Both the position numbers and the translations under genes were made by a program. A stretch of 49,395 nucleotides of DNA from WLNJ01 sp037131165 (GTDB taxonomy: Bacteria; Actinomycetota; Thermoleophilia; Solirubrobacterales; Solirubrobacteraceae): NCBI GenBank assembly GCA_037131165.1, contig JBAXRO010000006.1, positions 1 to 49,395 on the forward strand, read 5' to 3'. This document shows positions 1 to 9,142 of this stretch, piece after piece. The notes beneath the pieces were generated by a model. It searched no databases and was not told the DNA's origin. It saw nothing but the letters and a program-made list of their open reading frames with translations. Every line of letters starts with the position of its first letter. The first letter of the stretch is position 1.

Positions 1-224
1 CGCTCGAGGTCGGGCCGCGGGGCCGCGACGCCGCGCAGGCGATCGTCAGCCTGGTGCGCGAGCGCGGGATCGATCCGGCCAGCACCCGCATCCGCTTCGG
101 GCTCGACCCGCTCGGCGTGTTCGCCGCCAAGGGCCACATGGCGGCGCCGTGGAGCGAGGTGGCGGGACGCGTCGCCGCCGCGGCGGCGGACCTCGCCGGG
201 CGGGGCCGCCTCCAGGCTGTTTGA
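1..224 (+). CDS. Methylmalonyl-CoA mutase small-subunit fragment (broken at both ends)
   Basis: The frame starting at base 3 is open from the window edge and reads a segment with RIRFGLDPLG and PWSEVAGRVA, which I recognise as the N-terminal domain of the small (non-B12) subunit of methylmalonyl-CoA mutase. The family continues for several hundred residues beyond this point, but here the frame reaches a stop at 222-224 just after ADLAGRG. The homologous part seems to end near 205-212, where the sequence changes into the reverse strand of an mce gene. These first 200 bases are visibly richer in G+C than what follows. Family assignment rests on about 70 residues. The fragment is either a true deletion remnant or the foreign half of a chimeric join. 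Confidence 0.6.
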   Translation, partial: LEVGPRGRDAAQAIVSLVRERGIDPASTRIRFGLDPLGVFAAKGHMAAPWSEVAGRVAAAAADLAGRGRLQAV

Positions 225-1307
225 CCCATAGTTGAGGCTCTCGCCGAACTTCAGCAGGCCTGGACCGGCCGCCACGACGTTGCCGGTCGTCGACTTCAGC
301 AGCTCGAGTGCGGGCACGGACTCCTTGGCGAAGGGGGTCAGCTGGTCGGAGATCACGTGCGGCGGGTCGTTCTCGGTCGCGTTGAAGAGACCCTGGGCTG
401 CGATCTGGGCGTCGGCGAGGCCGTTCGCTGCGGGCAGCAGGTTCGTGAGGGTCGGGCCTGAGATCTCCGAGGTCTTGTAGATCGAGTTGAGCGCCGACTT
501 GGTGGAGGTCAAAGCTCCGGGCAACAGGGCGATCGTCTGCTTGATGTTCTCCTTCTGGGCGGCGAAGTTCTTCAGCGCGCCGTTACTGCTCTCGACGAAC
601 GCCGCGAGCTGAGTGTTGCGGCTGCCGAGTTCATTGAGCAGGCCACTCAGGGAAGTCGTCACCCGCTTGATGTTCTTCTCACGCTTCTGGAGGTACTGGT
701 TGATCTTCGCGACGTTGCGCTGGAAGGGATCCAACTCGCGAAGGACTTGGGCGAGGGTCCGGCCATTGCGGGCAAGGCCCTCCCCACCGCCGTTGATCAG
801 CAGCACGAGGTAGTCGCGGGTGTCTGCGTCGAGCACGGAGAGGAACTCCTCGAAGTTGACGTCCGGCGCTGTCCTCGAGATCGGCAGGACGTCACCCGGG
901 GCCAGCGCGGCTCCGCCCGCCGGCGTGCCGGGGTCGAGCGTGACGACCATGTCCTTGAGGCTGGTCTTCGGGCGCAGCAGCATCGTCGCGTTCGGGTAGA
1001 TGCGGCCCTTGTACTTCTCCTCGAGCTCCATCGAGATGATCGCGCGACCGTTCTCGAGGGTCGCGTTCATCACTTGGCCGACGGGCACACCGGCGATGTT
1101 GACCGACTGTCCCTGACCGGGTGTCACAGCCTGTGCGGTCGTGAACTCGGCCTTGAAGGTGTAGGTCTGCTTGCCAAGCACCGGCACCCAGTCGGGAGCG
1201 CTCAGCTTCTGGTTGACGAGGATGAACAGCGTGATCCCGGCCGCGATCGCCACGAGCACGAGGATCGCCGCGAAGTCCTTGATGTGTTTCCTGATCGCTG
1301 TGCCCAT
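213..1307 (-). CDS. Mce/MlaD family substrate-binding protein, fifth of the operon, C-terminally truncated
   Basis: The protein starts at ATG 1307, five bases after the preceding mce stop. It has a short cytoplasmic tail, one membrane helix at about residues 12-33, an MlaD domain at about 35-115 (VNIAGVPVGQV core) and a long helical region. Mce proteins form periplasmic rings or tunnels that carry lipids or sterols to a YrbE permease. The helical region runs to FGESLNYGSNSL, where family members normally continue with a conserved stretch and a variable tail. Here the frame instead runs without a stop to the window edge through antisense mutase sequence. I place the end of true Mce sequence near 213. 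No sixth mce gene is visible, although actinobacterial operons usually have six. Confidence 0.85.
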
Positions 1308-1312
1308 TTGAC

Positions 1313-2950
1313 TCAGCCCGCCGGTGATCCTGACGGGTCGGCGGCACCCTTCGCCGCAACCGGGTCGTTGAGGTCGACGGGAGCATTGACGGGACTGTCG
1401 GCCGACGGGATGCAGCGCTGGTTCGGCTTGTAGTCGGGTGCCGATGCCCTGCCGAAGTAACGGGGGCTGGTGCCGAGCTGCTCCGACGGGAGGTTGCCGT
1501 AGATGTACTCGTCGCCCGGATCGGGACCGGTCATCTCGACCGGGCCGATCTTCAGGTGGCCGCCCTTGTCGTCGGCCGGGTTGGTCGCATCACCGGCGTT
1601 CTGGTAGGTCGAACCGCCGGCGAGCGCCCGGAGGAACTGGCCGTTGCCATCGAAGTTCTGGCTCTCACCGGCCTGGCCGACAAGAGCGAACCAGAACGCC
1701 TTGTAGGCCTCCTGGTTGGTCGAGAGCGAGCCCGACGGTCCGTCGACGATCTTGGTGTCGCCGGTCGGCAGGATCTTGTATGCGAAGCACTGTGAGAGCG
1801 CCCGCGTCTCAGGCAGGAACTTGATCTGATCGGTAACCGTCTGGGCGGTGTTCACGGTGATCGGAGCGAGCAGGTCGATCGTCCTGCCGAGGACCTCGGG
1901 TGAGAGCAGCTTCGTGGCGGCGTTGGCCCACGGGATGCCGGCGTCCGCCGTCGCCTGCGTCTGCTCGACTGCCGGGATCAGCGCGAGCGAGAAGTTGCTC
2001 AGGGCCGGGAGCGACTCGTCGAGGCTTCCGAGCGCCTTGTAGGCATCGGTGACGGTCGGGCCGAGCAGGCCGATCGCTTGGCTGAGTGCCTTCTGGTTGG
2101 AGCCGAGTCCCTCCAGCGTGCCGTTGAAGTTGGTGATGAAGTCGGCGAGTACCTGCTCGTTCTTGCCGAGCGCGGTCGTGGTCTTCGCAAGTCCCCTGAT
2201 GAAGCCGGCGAGGTCGCCCTTGTTGACGCCGAGGAGGCCCTGGTTGACGAGCGCCTGCCCCTTCTCGGCCTTCGCGGTGTAGTCGAGCGACTTGTTCAGG
2301 GCCTGACCGGCGGTGAGGCCGCGCACCTCGGGGTCGTTGACTGCGTCCTCGGCCGCGGTCGGCTTGGTGTCGAGCGCGACACCGATCTCACGCAGGAGGG
2401 TCTGCAGGTTGCCCCGGGTGTTGTACTGGAGCGAGGTGAGGACTTGGTCGAGCTGGACCGGGGTCGACGTCTGGGTCACCGGGATCACGTCGCCATCCTC
2501 GAGCACCGGAGCCGTCGGAGTGCCGGGTGCCAGATCGACGAAGAAGTTGCCCTCGAGGAAGATCCGCGGGCGGATCTTCAGCTGCGCGTCGCTGTGGATC
2601 GGCAGGCCCGTCTCCTCGAACTCCATTGTCACCTTGGCCGAATCGGTGTTGCCGTAGCGGGTGACCTCGACGACCTTGCCGACGTTGATGCCCGCGACCC
2701 TGACCGGCGAGTCGAGGCGGATCGAGTTCGCCGTCTTGAAGACCGCGCTCACCTGGAAGCCGCTCTTGAACGGGACGTCCTTGGTGAATCCCAGGTACAG
2801 GGCCGGAACCATCACGGCGAGGACGATCGCCGCCAGGCGGACGTTGTTGTGCTTGCGCCTGCGCTTGGGCAGGGGCGCATCGTTCGGCGAGGCGCCGTTG
2901 CCGTTGGGCGTGGCGCCGTTGGCGCCCGGGTTTCCGTTGACTTCGCTCAC
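1313..2950 (-). CDS. Mce/MlaD family protein (fourth in operon)
   Basis: This 545-residue protein has a hydrophilic Asn/Gly/Pro-rich N-terminus and a basic KRRRK patch, then one membrane helix at about 38-56. The MlaD domain follows (VRVAGINVGKVVEV, FFVDLAPG) at about 62-145, then a long helical region that would build the tunnel or ring stalk. The C-terminal 100 residues are low in predicted structure and contain two widely spaced cysteines. It overlaps the upstream mce gene by ATGA at 2947-2950, so translation is probably coupled. Like its neighbours it should be anchored in the cytoplasmic membrane and hand lipids to the YrbE permease. The substrate cannot be read from the sequence. Confidence 0.93.
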   Translation of the reverse strand: MSEVNGNPGANGATPNGNGASPNDAPLPKRRRKHNNVRLAAIVLAVMVPALYLGFTKDVPFKSGFQVSAVFKTANSIRLDSPVRVAGINVGKVVEVTRYGNTDSAKVTMEFEETGLPIHSDAQLKIRPRIFLEGNFFVDLAPGTPTAPVLEDGDVIPVTQTSTPVQLDQVLTSLQYNTRGNLQTLLREIGVALDTKPTAAEDAVNDPEVRGLTAGQALNKSLDYTAKAEKGQALVNQGLLGVNKGDLAGFIRGLAKTTTALGKNEQVLADFITNFNGTLEGLGSNQKALSQAIGLLGPTVTDAYKALGSLDESLPALSNFSLALIPAVEQTQATADAGIPWANAATKLLSPEVLGRTIDLLAPITVNTAQTVTDQIKFLPETRALSQCFAYKILPTGDTKIVDGPSGSLSTNQEAYKAFWFALVGQAGESQNFDGNGQFLRALAGGSTYQNAGDATNPADDKGGHLKIGPVEMTGPDPGDEYIYGNLPSEQLGTSPRYFGRASAPDYKPNQRCIPSADSPVNAPVDLNDPVAAKGAADPSGSPAG

Positions 2951-4524
2951 TTGCCCGGGGGCGCCTTCGGGATGGTGGTCTTCTCGGTCTTGGTGCCCGC
3001 GTTCGGGTCGTAGGCGCTGTGGACGTCACCAGGACGCTTGGTCGAGGTGAGTACCGCCTGCTCGCACTGTTTGAACTCGCCGGCGAAGTTCTCGTTGCCT
3101 GCCTGGCAGCTGGCCTTGCCGTCCGGAGTCGGCGCGAGCGACTGCGGGGCACCGGTGAACGGGTAGCCGTTTACGTGCAGGTAGTTGGTGCCGATGCCCG
3201 AGTTCAGGTCGGTCGGCCCGTTGGCGTAGGACGAGGACGAACCACCGATCTCGTTCGATCCCCACTTGCTGCCGCTGAGGGTGGTCGGCGGAGCGCCCCA
3301 TCCTGCGACGACCGGCATCGCACGGAGCGTCGTACCTCCACCGGCGCCGGCACCGCTGCCGAAGTTGAAGCCGTTGCTCGCAATGCCGCCCGCGTTGCGC
3401 AGCAGGATGCTGATGTAGTTGCAGGTCGTCTGGACGGGGGCCGCGTAGGTGACGATCGGATTGCCGGTCTCGACCGTGCTGATCAGGCGCTTGACCCCGC
3501 CCTTGGTGTCGGGCGAAAGCAGGAACGTCTGGAGTGAGAGCAGCAGGGTGCTGAGGTTCTCATTGAGCTTGTAAGCGTTGGCGAGGCCGCCGTCCGGCTT
3601 GGCACCTGCTGCGACCGCGACCTGGAGGGTCGGTGAGGCGTTGGCGAGGGCCGTGACGCCCGGCGTGAGAGTGTTGAAGAAGGTCGCCGAGTTGGTCAGA
3701 AACGGCCGCTGGACAGGGAAGCTAGCAATCGCGGCCTCGAGCGCCGGTGCGGCACCTTGGATCGTCGCCTGGATCGAGTCGGTCACGCTGGCCAGTGCCG
3801 TGAAGGTGTCGGCCAGCCCGCGGAACAGTGAGGCCTGCTCCTCGGCCACCGGGGCCGTCTGGCTGGCGGTCTGATCGAAGGCCGGGAACAGCTTCTGGAG
3901 TCCGGTCTGCGGGTCGCTCAGTCGGGTCATCACCGGCGTCAGGTTGGTCAGCAGCGGCTGGAGGTTGCGGATGGTTTGGTTGAGGTCGAGTCCGCGACCC
4001 GCGATCGCGTTGCCGAACTCGATCAGGTTGGCGCTCGAGGCCACCCGGGTCGGCTCGTCGAACATGTTGAAGATCTCGTCGATCTGCACCGGAAGCGGGG
4101 TGGCGGATGCGAGCGGCATCGTGTCGCCGGCGACGAGCCCGTCGGGGGATGTCCCGCGGCGCAGGTCGACGAACTTCAGGCCAAGCGGCGAGACGGGCCG
4201 GATCTCGACCGTCGAATCGCTCGGGATCGGCTCGATCTTCTTGTCGAGCTGCATGTCGATCAGGGCTGTCACGCGACCGTCGGGCCAAGTCTTGGGCCTG
4301 ATCCCCGTGACGATTCCGACCCGCGACCCACCGATCTTGACCTCGTTGCCCTTGACGAGAGCGGCAGCGTTCGGCACCTGGGCGGTGAGCGTGTACTTCG
4401 GCACGAACGGCAGGCCTTCATTCGCGTTATAGGCGAGGAAGACGGCGACGACACTGACGAGGATCGTCGCCGCGCCGATCAGGATCGGGTTGCCTGCGAT
4501 TGATCCGCTCCTGCGCATGTTCAT
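2947..4524 (-). CDS. Mce/MlaD family protein (third in operon)
   Basis: This 525-residue protein has a membrane helix at about 13-31 and an MlaD domain at about 40-125 with VKIGGSRVGIVTGI and LKFVDLRRG. The domain is followed by a helical region and a Gly/Ser-rich C-terminal segment with several cysteines (around CNYIS, SCQAG and QCEQA) that could form disulfides outside the cell. It overlaps both neighbours by 4 bp ATGA junctions (4521-4524 and 2947-2950). It is a subunit of the Mce transporter encoded here; substrate unknown. Confidence 0.93.
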   Translation of the reverse strand: MNMRRSGSIAGNPILIGAATILVSVVAVFLAYNANEGLPFVPKYTLTAQVPNAAALVKGNEVKIGGSRVGIVTGIRPKTWPDGRVTALIDMQLDKKIEPIPSDSTVEIRPVSPLGLKFVDLRRGTSPDGLVAGDTMPLASATPLPVQIDEIFNMFDEPTRVASSANLIEFGNAIAGRGLDLNQTIRNLQPLLTNLTPVMTRLSDPQTGLQKLFPAFDQTASQTAPVAEEQASLFRGLADTFTALASVTDSIQATIQGAAPALEAAIASFPVQRPFLTNSATFFNTLTPGVTALANASPTLQVAVAAGAKPDGGLANAYKLNENLSTLLLSLQTFLLSPDTKGGVKRLISTVETGNPIVTYAAPVQTTCNYISILLRNAGGIASNGFNFGSGAGAGGGTTLRAMPVVAGWGAPPTTLSGSKWGSNEIGGSSSSYANGPTDLNSGIGTNYLHVNGYPFTGAPQSLAPTPDGKASCQAGNENFAGEFKQCEQAVLTSTKRPGDVHSAYDPNAGTKTEKTTIPKAPPGK

Positions 4525-6086
4525 CGTCCCGAACCGCCGATCAGGTAGTTCAGGAGCTCGCGCTTGGTCGCAGCCTGTGCCGACTTGCCTGCGGGCTCGG
4601 CAGCCGGACCGCCGGCCTCACCACCGCCGGAAGGCTCGCCGGAGGTTCCTCCGCCTGTCGGCGGAGCTGCCGGGGTCGTGGGCCCGGTCGGAGCGCTCGG
4701 CTTGACCGGCCGCGCCTTCGGCAGCTTCGGCAGCTTCATCGGGGCGACCTTGCGCCCGAGCAGGCCGCTGGTGAGGCTGCTCATCCGGCTCAGCGCGCGG
4801 CTGGCGCTGGCTGCAGCTCCGGCTCCGCTCGCTCCCGTCGCAAAGTTGGCCGAGCAGTCGGTATAGAAACCTGCGCGGTAGGCGAACGGTGTCACGCAGA
4901 CGCCCTTCGGATAGGTCATGACCTCGCCACGACCGTAGTGGCCGTACTTGTTGTAGCCGTTGACCGACGCCGTCTGGAAGTAGAGCGTCTGCATCAGGAA
5001 CTCCCAGCCACCCGTCTTCTGCAGGCTCTGGAGCAGGCCGCCGAGGCCGTTGGCGAACGGGTTGAGGCCCTTCGCCATCCGCTTCGCCGCGGTGAGGGAC
5101 TCGAGCACGGGCGGGTCGGTGAAGACGGACTTGCCGGTCACTGCAGTCGCACCGAGCGAGGTGAGCGAGCTTGTCGAGTTCTTGCTGAACTCAGGCAGGT
5201 TGGCGACGATCGAGTTGATCTCGCTCGTCTTGGTCGAGAGCGGCGTCAGGAATCCGCCGAATGCGTCGGAGAAGCTCTCGAGATCAGCCATCGTCGGCTC
5301 GAGCTGGCGCAGGAACTCGGGGAACAGCTTCCACTGCTCCTGCAGCTGTTGGCCCTTCTCGGCAGTGGCGGCTCCGACCTGCTGGGACGAGTTGATCAGG
5401 CGCGAGATGCTCTTGCGCTCGCGCGCCAGCGGACCGAGCGACTGATCCGACTTGACTGCCAGGCCGTCCAGCAGCTTGTTCTGACCGGCGAGGATCGCGA
5501 GGACCTTGTTGGTCTCCTGAAGGCCGGGGTAGGCGCGCCTGATCACGTCATTGAGCTCGGCGCCGTTGCCCGCAAGGGTGACCCCGAACTCGTTGAGGAT
5601 CAGGGCGAACCGCTGGCGCTGCGGCACTCGCATGATGTTGTTGATCATGTCCACCCCAACCGGCGACGAGGTGTTCGTCACCGGAAGCAGGTACGAACCC
5701 TCGCCCTGCCCGGACTGGATCATCGTCAGCGGCGGCGCCACGGGTGCGCCGGCCGGCCTCGGCCGGGTCGGGGTGCACTCGACGAACTGCTCGCCGATCA
5801 GAGACTGAGCGCGGATGATGCACTTCCCGTCGCTGCGGAAGTCCTGGTAGCCGGGATCGTCGATCCTGAGTGTCACCGCGGCCTTGTTGTCGTTGGTGAC
5901 GTCGAGCTTCTCGATCACTCCGATCGTCACTCCCGCGACCCTGACCTGCTCGCCGACCGTGATCTGGTTGGCGTTGTCGAAGATCGCCATTACGCGGTAG
6001 CCACCGGACTCGGTCGCCCCGGTCGCGAAGACGATCGCGGCGATTCCGCCGACGAGCGCCAGAGATGTGACGATCAGGCGCTTCAT
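4521..6086 (-). CDS. Mce/MlaD family protein (second in operon), Pro/Gly-rich tail
   Basis: This 521-residue protein begins MKRLIVTSLALVGG with a membrane helix at about 5-22. The MlaD domain (VRVAGVTIGVIEKL) spans about 28-115, followed by the long helical segment typical of Mce proteins. The last 110 residues are a Pro/Gly/Ala-rich linker ending in a short hydrophobic/basic tail (ELLNYLIGGSGR); such linkers may span the cell wall. Two cysteines lie in GVCVTPF and YTDCSANF, just before the linker. ATGA overlaps on both sides place it firmly in the operon. Confidence 0.93.
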   Translation of the reverse strand: MKRLIVTSLALVGGIAAIVFATGATESGGYRVMAIFDNANQITVGEQVRVAGVTIGVIEKLDVTNDNKAAVTLRIDDPGYQDFRSDGKCIIRAQSLIGEQFVECTPTRPRPAGAPVAPPLTMIQSGQGEGSYLLPVTNTSSPVGVDMINNIMRVPQRQRFALILNEFGVTLAGNGAELNDVIRRAYPGLQETNKVLAILAGQNKLLDGLAVKSDQSLGPLARERKSISRLINSSQQVGAATAEKGQQLQEQWKLFPEFLRQLEPTMADLESFSDAFGGFLTPLSTKTSEINSIVANLPEFSKNSTSSLTSLGATAVTGKSVFTDPPVLESLTAAKRMAKGLNPFANGLGGLLQSLQKTGGWEFLMQTLYFQTASVNGYNKYGHYGRGEVMTYPKGVCVTPFAYRAGFYTDCSANFATGASGAGAAASASRALSRMSSLTSGLLGRKVAPMKLPKLPKARPVKPSAPTGPTTPAAPPTGGGTSGEPSGGGEAGGPAAEPAGKSAQAATKRELLNYLIGGSGR

Positions 6087-7477
6087 GGCCCGGGCGGCAC
6101 CTGGTTCGGGTTGCAGCCGTCAGGCTGGGTCAGGAACGGCCAGGTCATGGTCGACGGGATCTGGCTGGCCGATCCGGGGCAGCGCTGGAAGTTCATCGAG
6201 CCCTTGCCCGGGTCGAATCCCGCGATCGAGTAAGGGCTGTCGAACTCGGGGCTGTCGAAGACCGAGAGCCGCTCGTCGCCCGGCAGCTGCTCGAACTGGC
6301 CGCTGCCATCGACCTTGAAGGAGTTGAACACCGGCGCAAAGCGGGCGTAGTGGCCGTTCGCGTCGTAGAAGGCGGTGACCTGGCCGAGTTCCCTCATCCA
6401 GCCGACGAGATCGACCGTGTAGGGACGGGCGAATTCGATCGTCTTCTGGCCGTCCGCGAGGGCCTTGACCGACTCGGGGAACGAGGAGTTGCTGTTGGCG
6501 TTGGCGATCTTCTGGAGGGTCGGTGCATCCCGCATCGTGTCCGTCAGGTCGTTGCTGGCACCGGGCGTGTAGATGATCCCCGAGAGCTTGTTGAACACCG
6601 GGACGGCGTTCGCGGCTGCCGGGCGCAGGGCGGTGAAGAGGTTGGTCAGCGGCACCGCGTTCGGCCCGGAGACGTCGATCAGTTTGGTCACGTCGGTGAG
6701 CGTCGAGCGAAGGTCGACGAAGGTGGTGTTCGCCCGCCTCAGCGTCGCCGGCAGGTTCTCGATCGCCTGAGCGAACGAGGCGTTCTCCGCTGCGATCGCA
6801 CCGGCGAAGCTGTTGGAGTTTGAGATCAGGTTCGTGAGGTCCTGACGGCGCGATCCGATCGCCCCCATCGCCTTGGCAGTTGCTGCAACCGCTTGGCCGA
6901 GGATCTTCTGGTCGGAGGAGATCTCGTTGAAGACCTCGGCCGATGTCGAGATCGCGGGGTTGAAGTAGTAGGCGGCGAGGTTCCCCTCTGCGGACTTGCC
7001 CTTGTACCACTGGCCCTGGCCCCGGAAGAAGCGTGCGAGACCTTGGCGGGTCGGGGCGTCGAGCGTGTTGAACAGCTGGTCCAGGTCAACGACCGAGGTG
7101 GTCTTGTCGGGCGTGATCGTGGCGCCCTCGGCGAGCTTCGGGCCGTTGTTGGGGCCCGGGTTCAGCTGGATGTAGCGGTTGGCGACGCCGGACAGGGAGG
7201 TCAGCCGGACGGTCGCCTCCGTCGATGCGGGCAGCGGTGCGAATTCCTCGTCGACTGTGATGTCGACGACGGCTTGGTTGTCCTTGGTCAGGGCGATCGC
7301 GTCGATGTTGCCGATGCGCCGGCCACCGATCTGGACGTCGTCGCCCTTGACGAGCTGGCCTGCCGTCTGGAAGAGGACCTTGTACTTGTAGCCGCCGCCC
7401 GAGCCGAGCAGCAGCACCCCAACGACGATCGCCGCCGCAGCAATTGCACCAACCGCTGCCCCGCGGGCGATCGACAT
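6083..7477 (-). CDS. Mce/MlaD family protein (first in operon)
   Basis: I place the start at ATG 7477 (MSIARGAAVG), four bases after the ATPase stop, with GGAG inside the ATPase end acting as ribosome site; upstream in-frame starts would overlap the ATPase by over 130 bp and read out-of-frame residues. The product is 464 residues: a membrane helix at about 6-26, an MlaD domain at about 30-112 (VQIGGRRIGNID, NRYIQLNPG) and a helical region containing FFRGQGQWYKG. The C-terminus is Pro-rich with two cysteines. As the first mce gene after permeases and ATPase it is probably an essential ring subunit. Confidence 0.93.
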   Translation of the reverse strand: MSIARGAAVGAIAAAAIVVGVLLLGSGGGYKYKVLFQTAGQLVKGDDVQIGGRRIGNIDAIALTKDNQAVVDITVDEEFAPLPASTEATVRLTSLSGVANRYIQLNPGPNNGPKLAEGATITPDKTTSVVDLDQLFNTLDAPTRQGLARFFRGQGQWYKGKSAEGNLAAYYFNPAISTSAEVFNEISSDQKILGQAVAATAKAMGAIGSRRQDLTNLISNSNSFAGAIAAENASFAQAIENLPATLRRANTTFVDLRSTLTDVTKLIDVSGPNAVPLTNLFTALRPAAANAVPVFNKLSGIIYTPGASNDLTDTMRDAPTLQKIANANSNSSFPESVKALADGQKTIEFARPYTVDLVGWMRELGQVTAFYDANGHYARFAPVFNSFKVDGSGQFEQLPGDERLSVFDSPEFDSPYSIAGFDPGKGSMNFQRCPGSASQIPSTMTWPFLTQPDGCNPNQVPPGP

Positions 7478-7481
7478 TCGG

Positions 7482-8291
7482 CTACTCCATCCCCAGCGGA
7501 CCCTGCGACTCGCCCGAAAGGAACTGGCGGACGAAGGCGTTGTCCGAGTTGAAGAGGTCCACGGCCGCTCCGGATTCCACGATCTGGCCGCGCCAGAGCA
7601 CCGCGATGTACTCGGCGACACGGCGCGCGGAGGCGATGTCGTGGGTGATGACGACGTAGGCCCCGCCGTTCTCGGCGTGGATCTCCTGGATCAGCTCACA
7701 CAGCAGGGCGGTACGGACCGGGTCGAGGCCCGAGTCCGGCTCGTCGAAGAGCACGATGTCCGGGTCGAGGACGAGAGCGCGCGCGAACCCGGCACGCTTG
7801 CGCATTCCGCCGGAGAGCTCGTTGGGCATCTTGTCGTTCGCGTTGCCGAGGCCGACTTCCTGGAGGCGTCGGTTGACGATCTCGGCGATTTCGTCCTCGC
7901 CCTTGTCGGTGTGCTGGCGCAGCGGGAAGGCGACGTTGTCGTAGAGGTTCATCGACCCGAACAGCGCACCGTCCTGGAAGAGGACTCCGAACTTCTTGCG
8001 CATCTCGAACAGCTGCTCGTCGGGCATCGACGGGACGGACTCGCCGTGGATCAGCACGTCGCCGTCATCGGGGTAGAGCAGCCCGACCATGTGCTTGATG
8101 CAGACGGACTTGCCGGTACCCGACGGGCCGAGGATCATCGAGATCTGATCGTCCGGCAGGGCCATGTTGAGGCCCTTGAGGATCTCGTTGCGACCGAAGG
8201 CCTTGTCAACACCGATGAACTCGATTGCCGGGTTCTCGACCGGCGTCGTGGTCCCCGTGTGCCATTGGTACTCGTCGACTATGTCTTCCAT
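7482..8291 (-). CDS. ABC transporter ATP-binding protein, MlaF/MceG type
   Basis: This 269-residue nucleotide-binding protein has Walker A GPSGTGKS at residues 55-62, a Q-loop in VLFQDGALF, signature LSGGMRKR, Walker B IVLFDEPDSGLDP and an H-loop in VITHD. The Phe-Gln-Asp-Gly-Ala-Leu-Phe Q-loop and LSGGMRKR signature are typical of MlaF/MceG/Ttg2A ATPases that energise YrbE permeases. It lies between the two permease genes and the mce genes. In mycobacteria the equivalent MceG is encoded away from the mce operons, so a built-in ATPase makes this operon self-contained. Confidence 0.95.
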   Translation of the reverse strand: MEDIVDEYQWHTGTTTPVENPAIEFIGVDKAFGRNEILKGLNMALPDDQISMILGPSGTGKSVCIKHMVGLLYPDDGDVLIHGESVPSMPDEQLFEMRKKFGVLFQDGALFGSMNLYDNVAFPLRQHTDKGEDEIAEIVNRRLQEVGLGNANDKMPNELSGGMRKRAGFARALVLDPDIVLFDEPDSGLDPVRTALLCELIQEIHAENGGAYVVITHDIASARRVAEYIAVLWRGQIVESGAAVDLFNSDNAFVRQFLSGESQGPLGME

Positions 8292-8329
8292 CTCCTACCC
8301 CCTCTCCGATTGTTGCGCGTTTTCGCCCG

Positions 8330-9142
8330 TCAGCCGCCGATTGGTGCGCGTGGATTCGCGCCCCAGAACAGCTGCGTTCCGAGCATTCCGATGATGTGAA
8401 CGAGAATGATGTTGAGGACCATCGACTTGGCGGTCGCGGTACCCACCCCGACCGGTCCTCCGCTGGCGTTGTAGCCGTAGTAACAGCCGACGAGCACCAC
8501 CGTCGTGGCCATGAACATGCCCTTGATGACGCTGAACAGAAGGTCGGGCGGGTTCTGGAACTGCCAGAAGATCAGCTGGTAGCCACCCGAGGAGACCTCG
8601 GCGATCTGCTGGACGACCGCGAGATAGCTGGCGAGGAACCCGGCGCCGACACCGCTGAGGTAGACGAACGGGAGCACCATCCATGCTGCGAGCAGCTTGG
8701 TCGAGCAGAGGAATGTCAGCGACGGGACACCCATCACTTCGAGAGCGTCGATCTCGTCGCTGATCCGCATCGAGCCGAGCTCGGCCACGATTCCGGTGCC
8801 GACCTTGGCCGCCATCATGTAACCGAAGGCGTAGGGCACGAGCTCGCGCAGGTCACACCACGCGGTGAAGACCCCGGCGTAGGCGGGCGAGCCGAGCGAG
8901 CGGTTGAAGTACGCGCCCTCGATCCCGCACTGCAGGCCGATGATGAAGATCAGGCTCCAGATGACGATCGTCGAGGAGAGGATCAGGATCCCGGCCTGGC
9001 GCAGCGCCTCGCCGAAGTACCTGAAGACCTTGAGGCCGTAGACCTCGCCCATCACCCGACCGCAGAAGCGGATGATCTCGCCGGCTCCGTCGAGCCAGCT
9101 CTTGACTACGCCGTTGCCTCCGGGAGTGGTGACTGCGCTCAT
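8330..9142 (-). CDS. YrbE/MlaE family permease, second copy
   Basis: The gene starts at ATG 9142 and overlaps the stop of the first permease (ATGA, 9139-9142). The 270-residue product has the MlaE fold: an N-terminal amphipathic region, several membrane helices and the conserved cytoplasmic ELGSMRISDEIDALEVMG loop that couples to the ATPase. The C-terminus (ASGGPVGVGTATAKSMV) is also typical. With its partner it forms the heterodimeric membrane core of the Mce transporter. Confidence 0.95.
   Translation of the reverse strand: MSAVTTPGGNGVVKSWLDGAGEIIRFCGRVMGEVYGLKVFRYFGEALRQAGILILSSTIVIWSLIFIIGLQCGIEGAYFNRSLGSPAYAGVFTAWCDLRELVPYAFGYMMAAKVGTGIVAELGSMRISDEIDALEVMGVPSLTFLCSTKLLAAWMVLPFVYLSGVGAGFLASYLAVVQQIAEVSSGGYQLIFWQFQNPPDLLFSVIKGMFMATTVVLVGCYYGYNASGGPVGVGTATAKSMVLNIILVHIIGMLGTQLFWGANPRAPIGG

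Noticed and set aside
747..1433. Long plus-strand open frame across the fifth mce gene
   Set aside because: It is antisense to a well-supported Mce protein and has the Arg/Asp/His/Leu-rich composition of a shadow frame in high-G+C DNA. The same applies to 2078-3013, 4500-6233, 9163-10572, 11497-13215, 22888-24225 (minus), 45012-46250 (minus) and 46576-48327 (minus).
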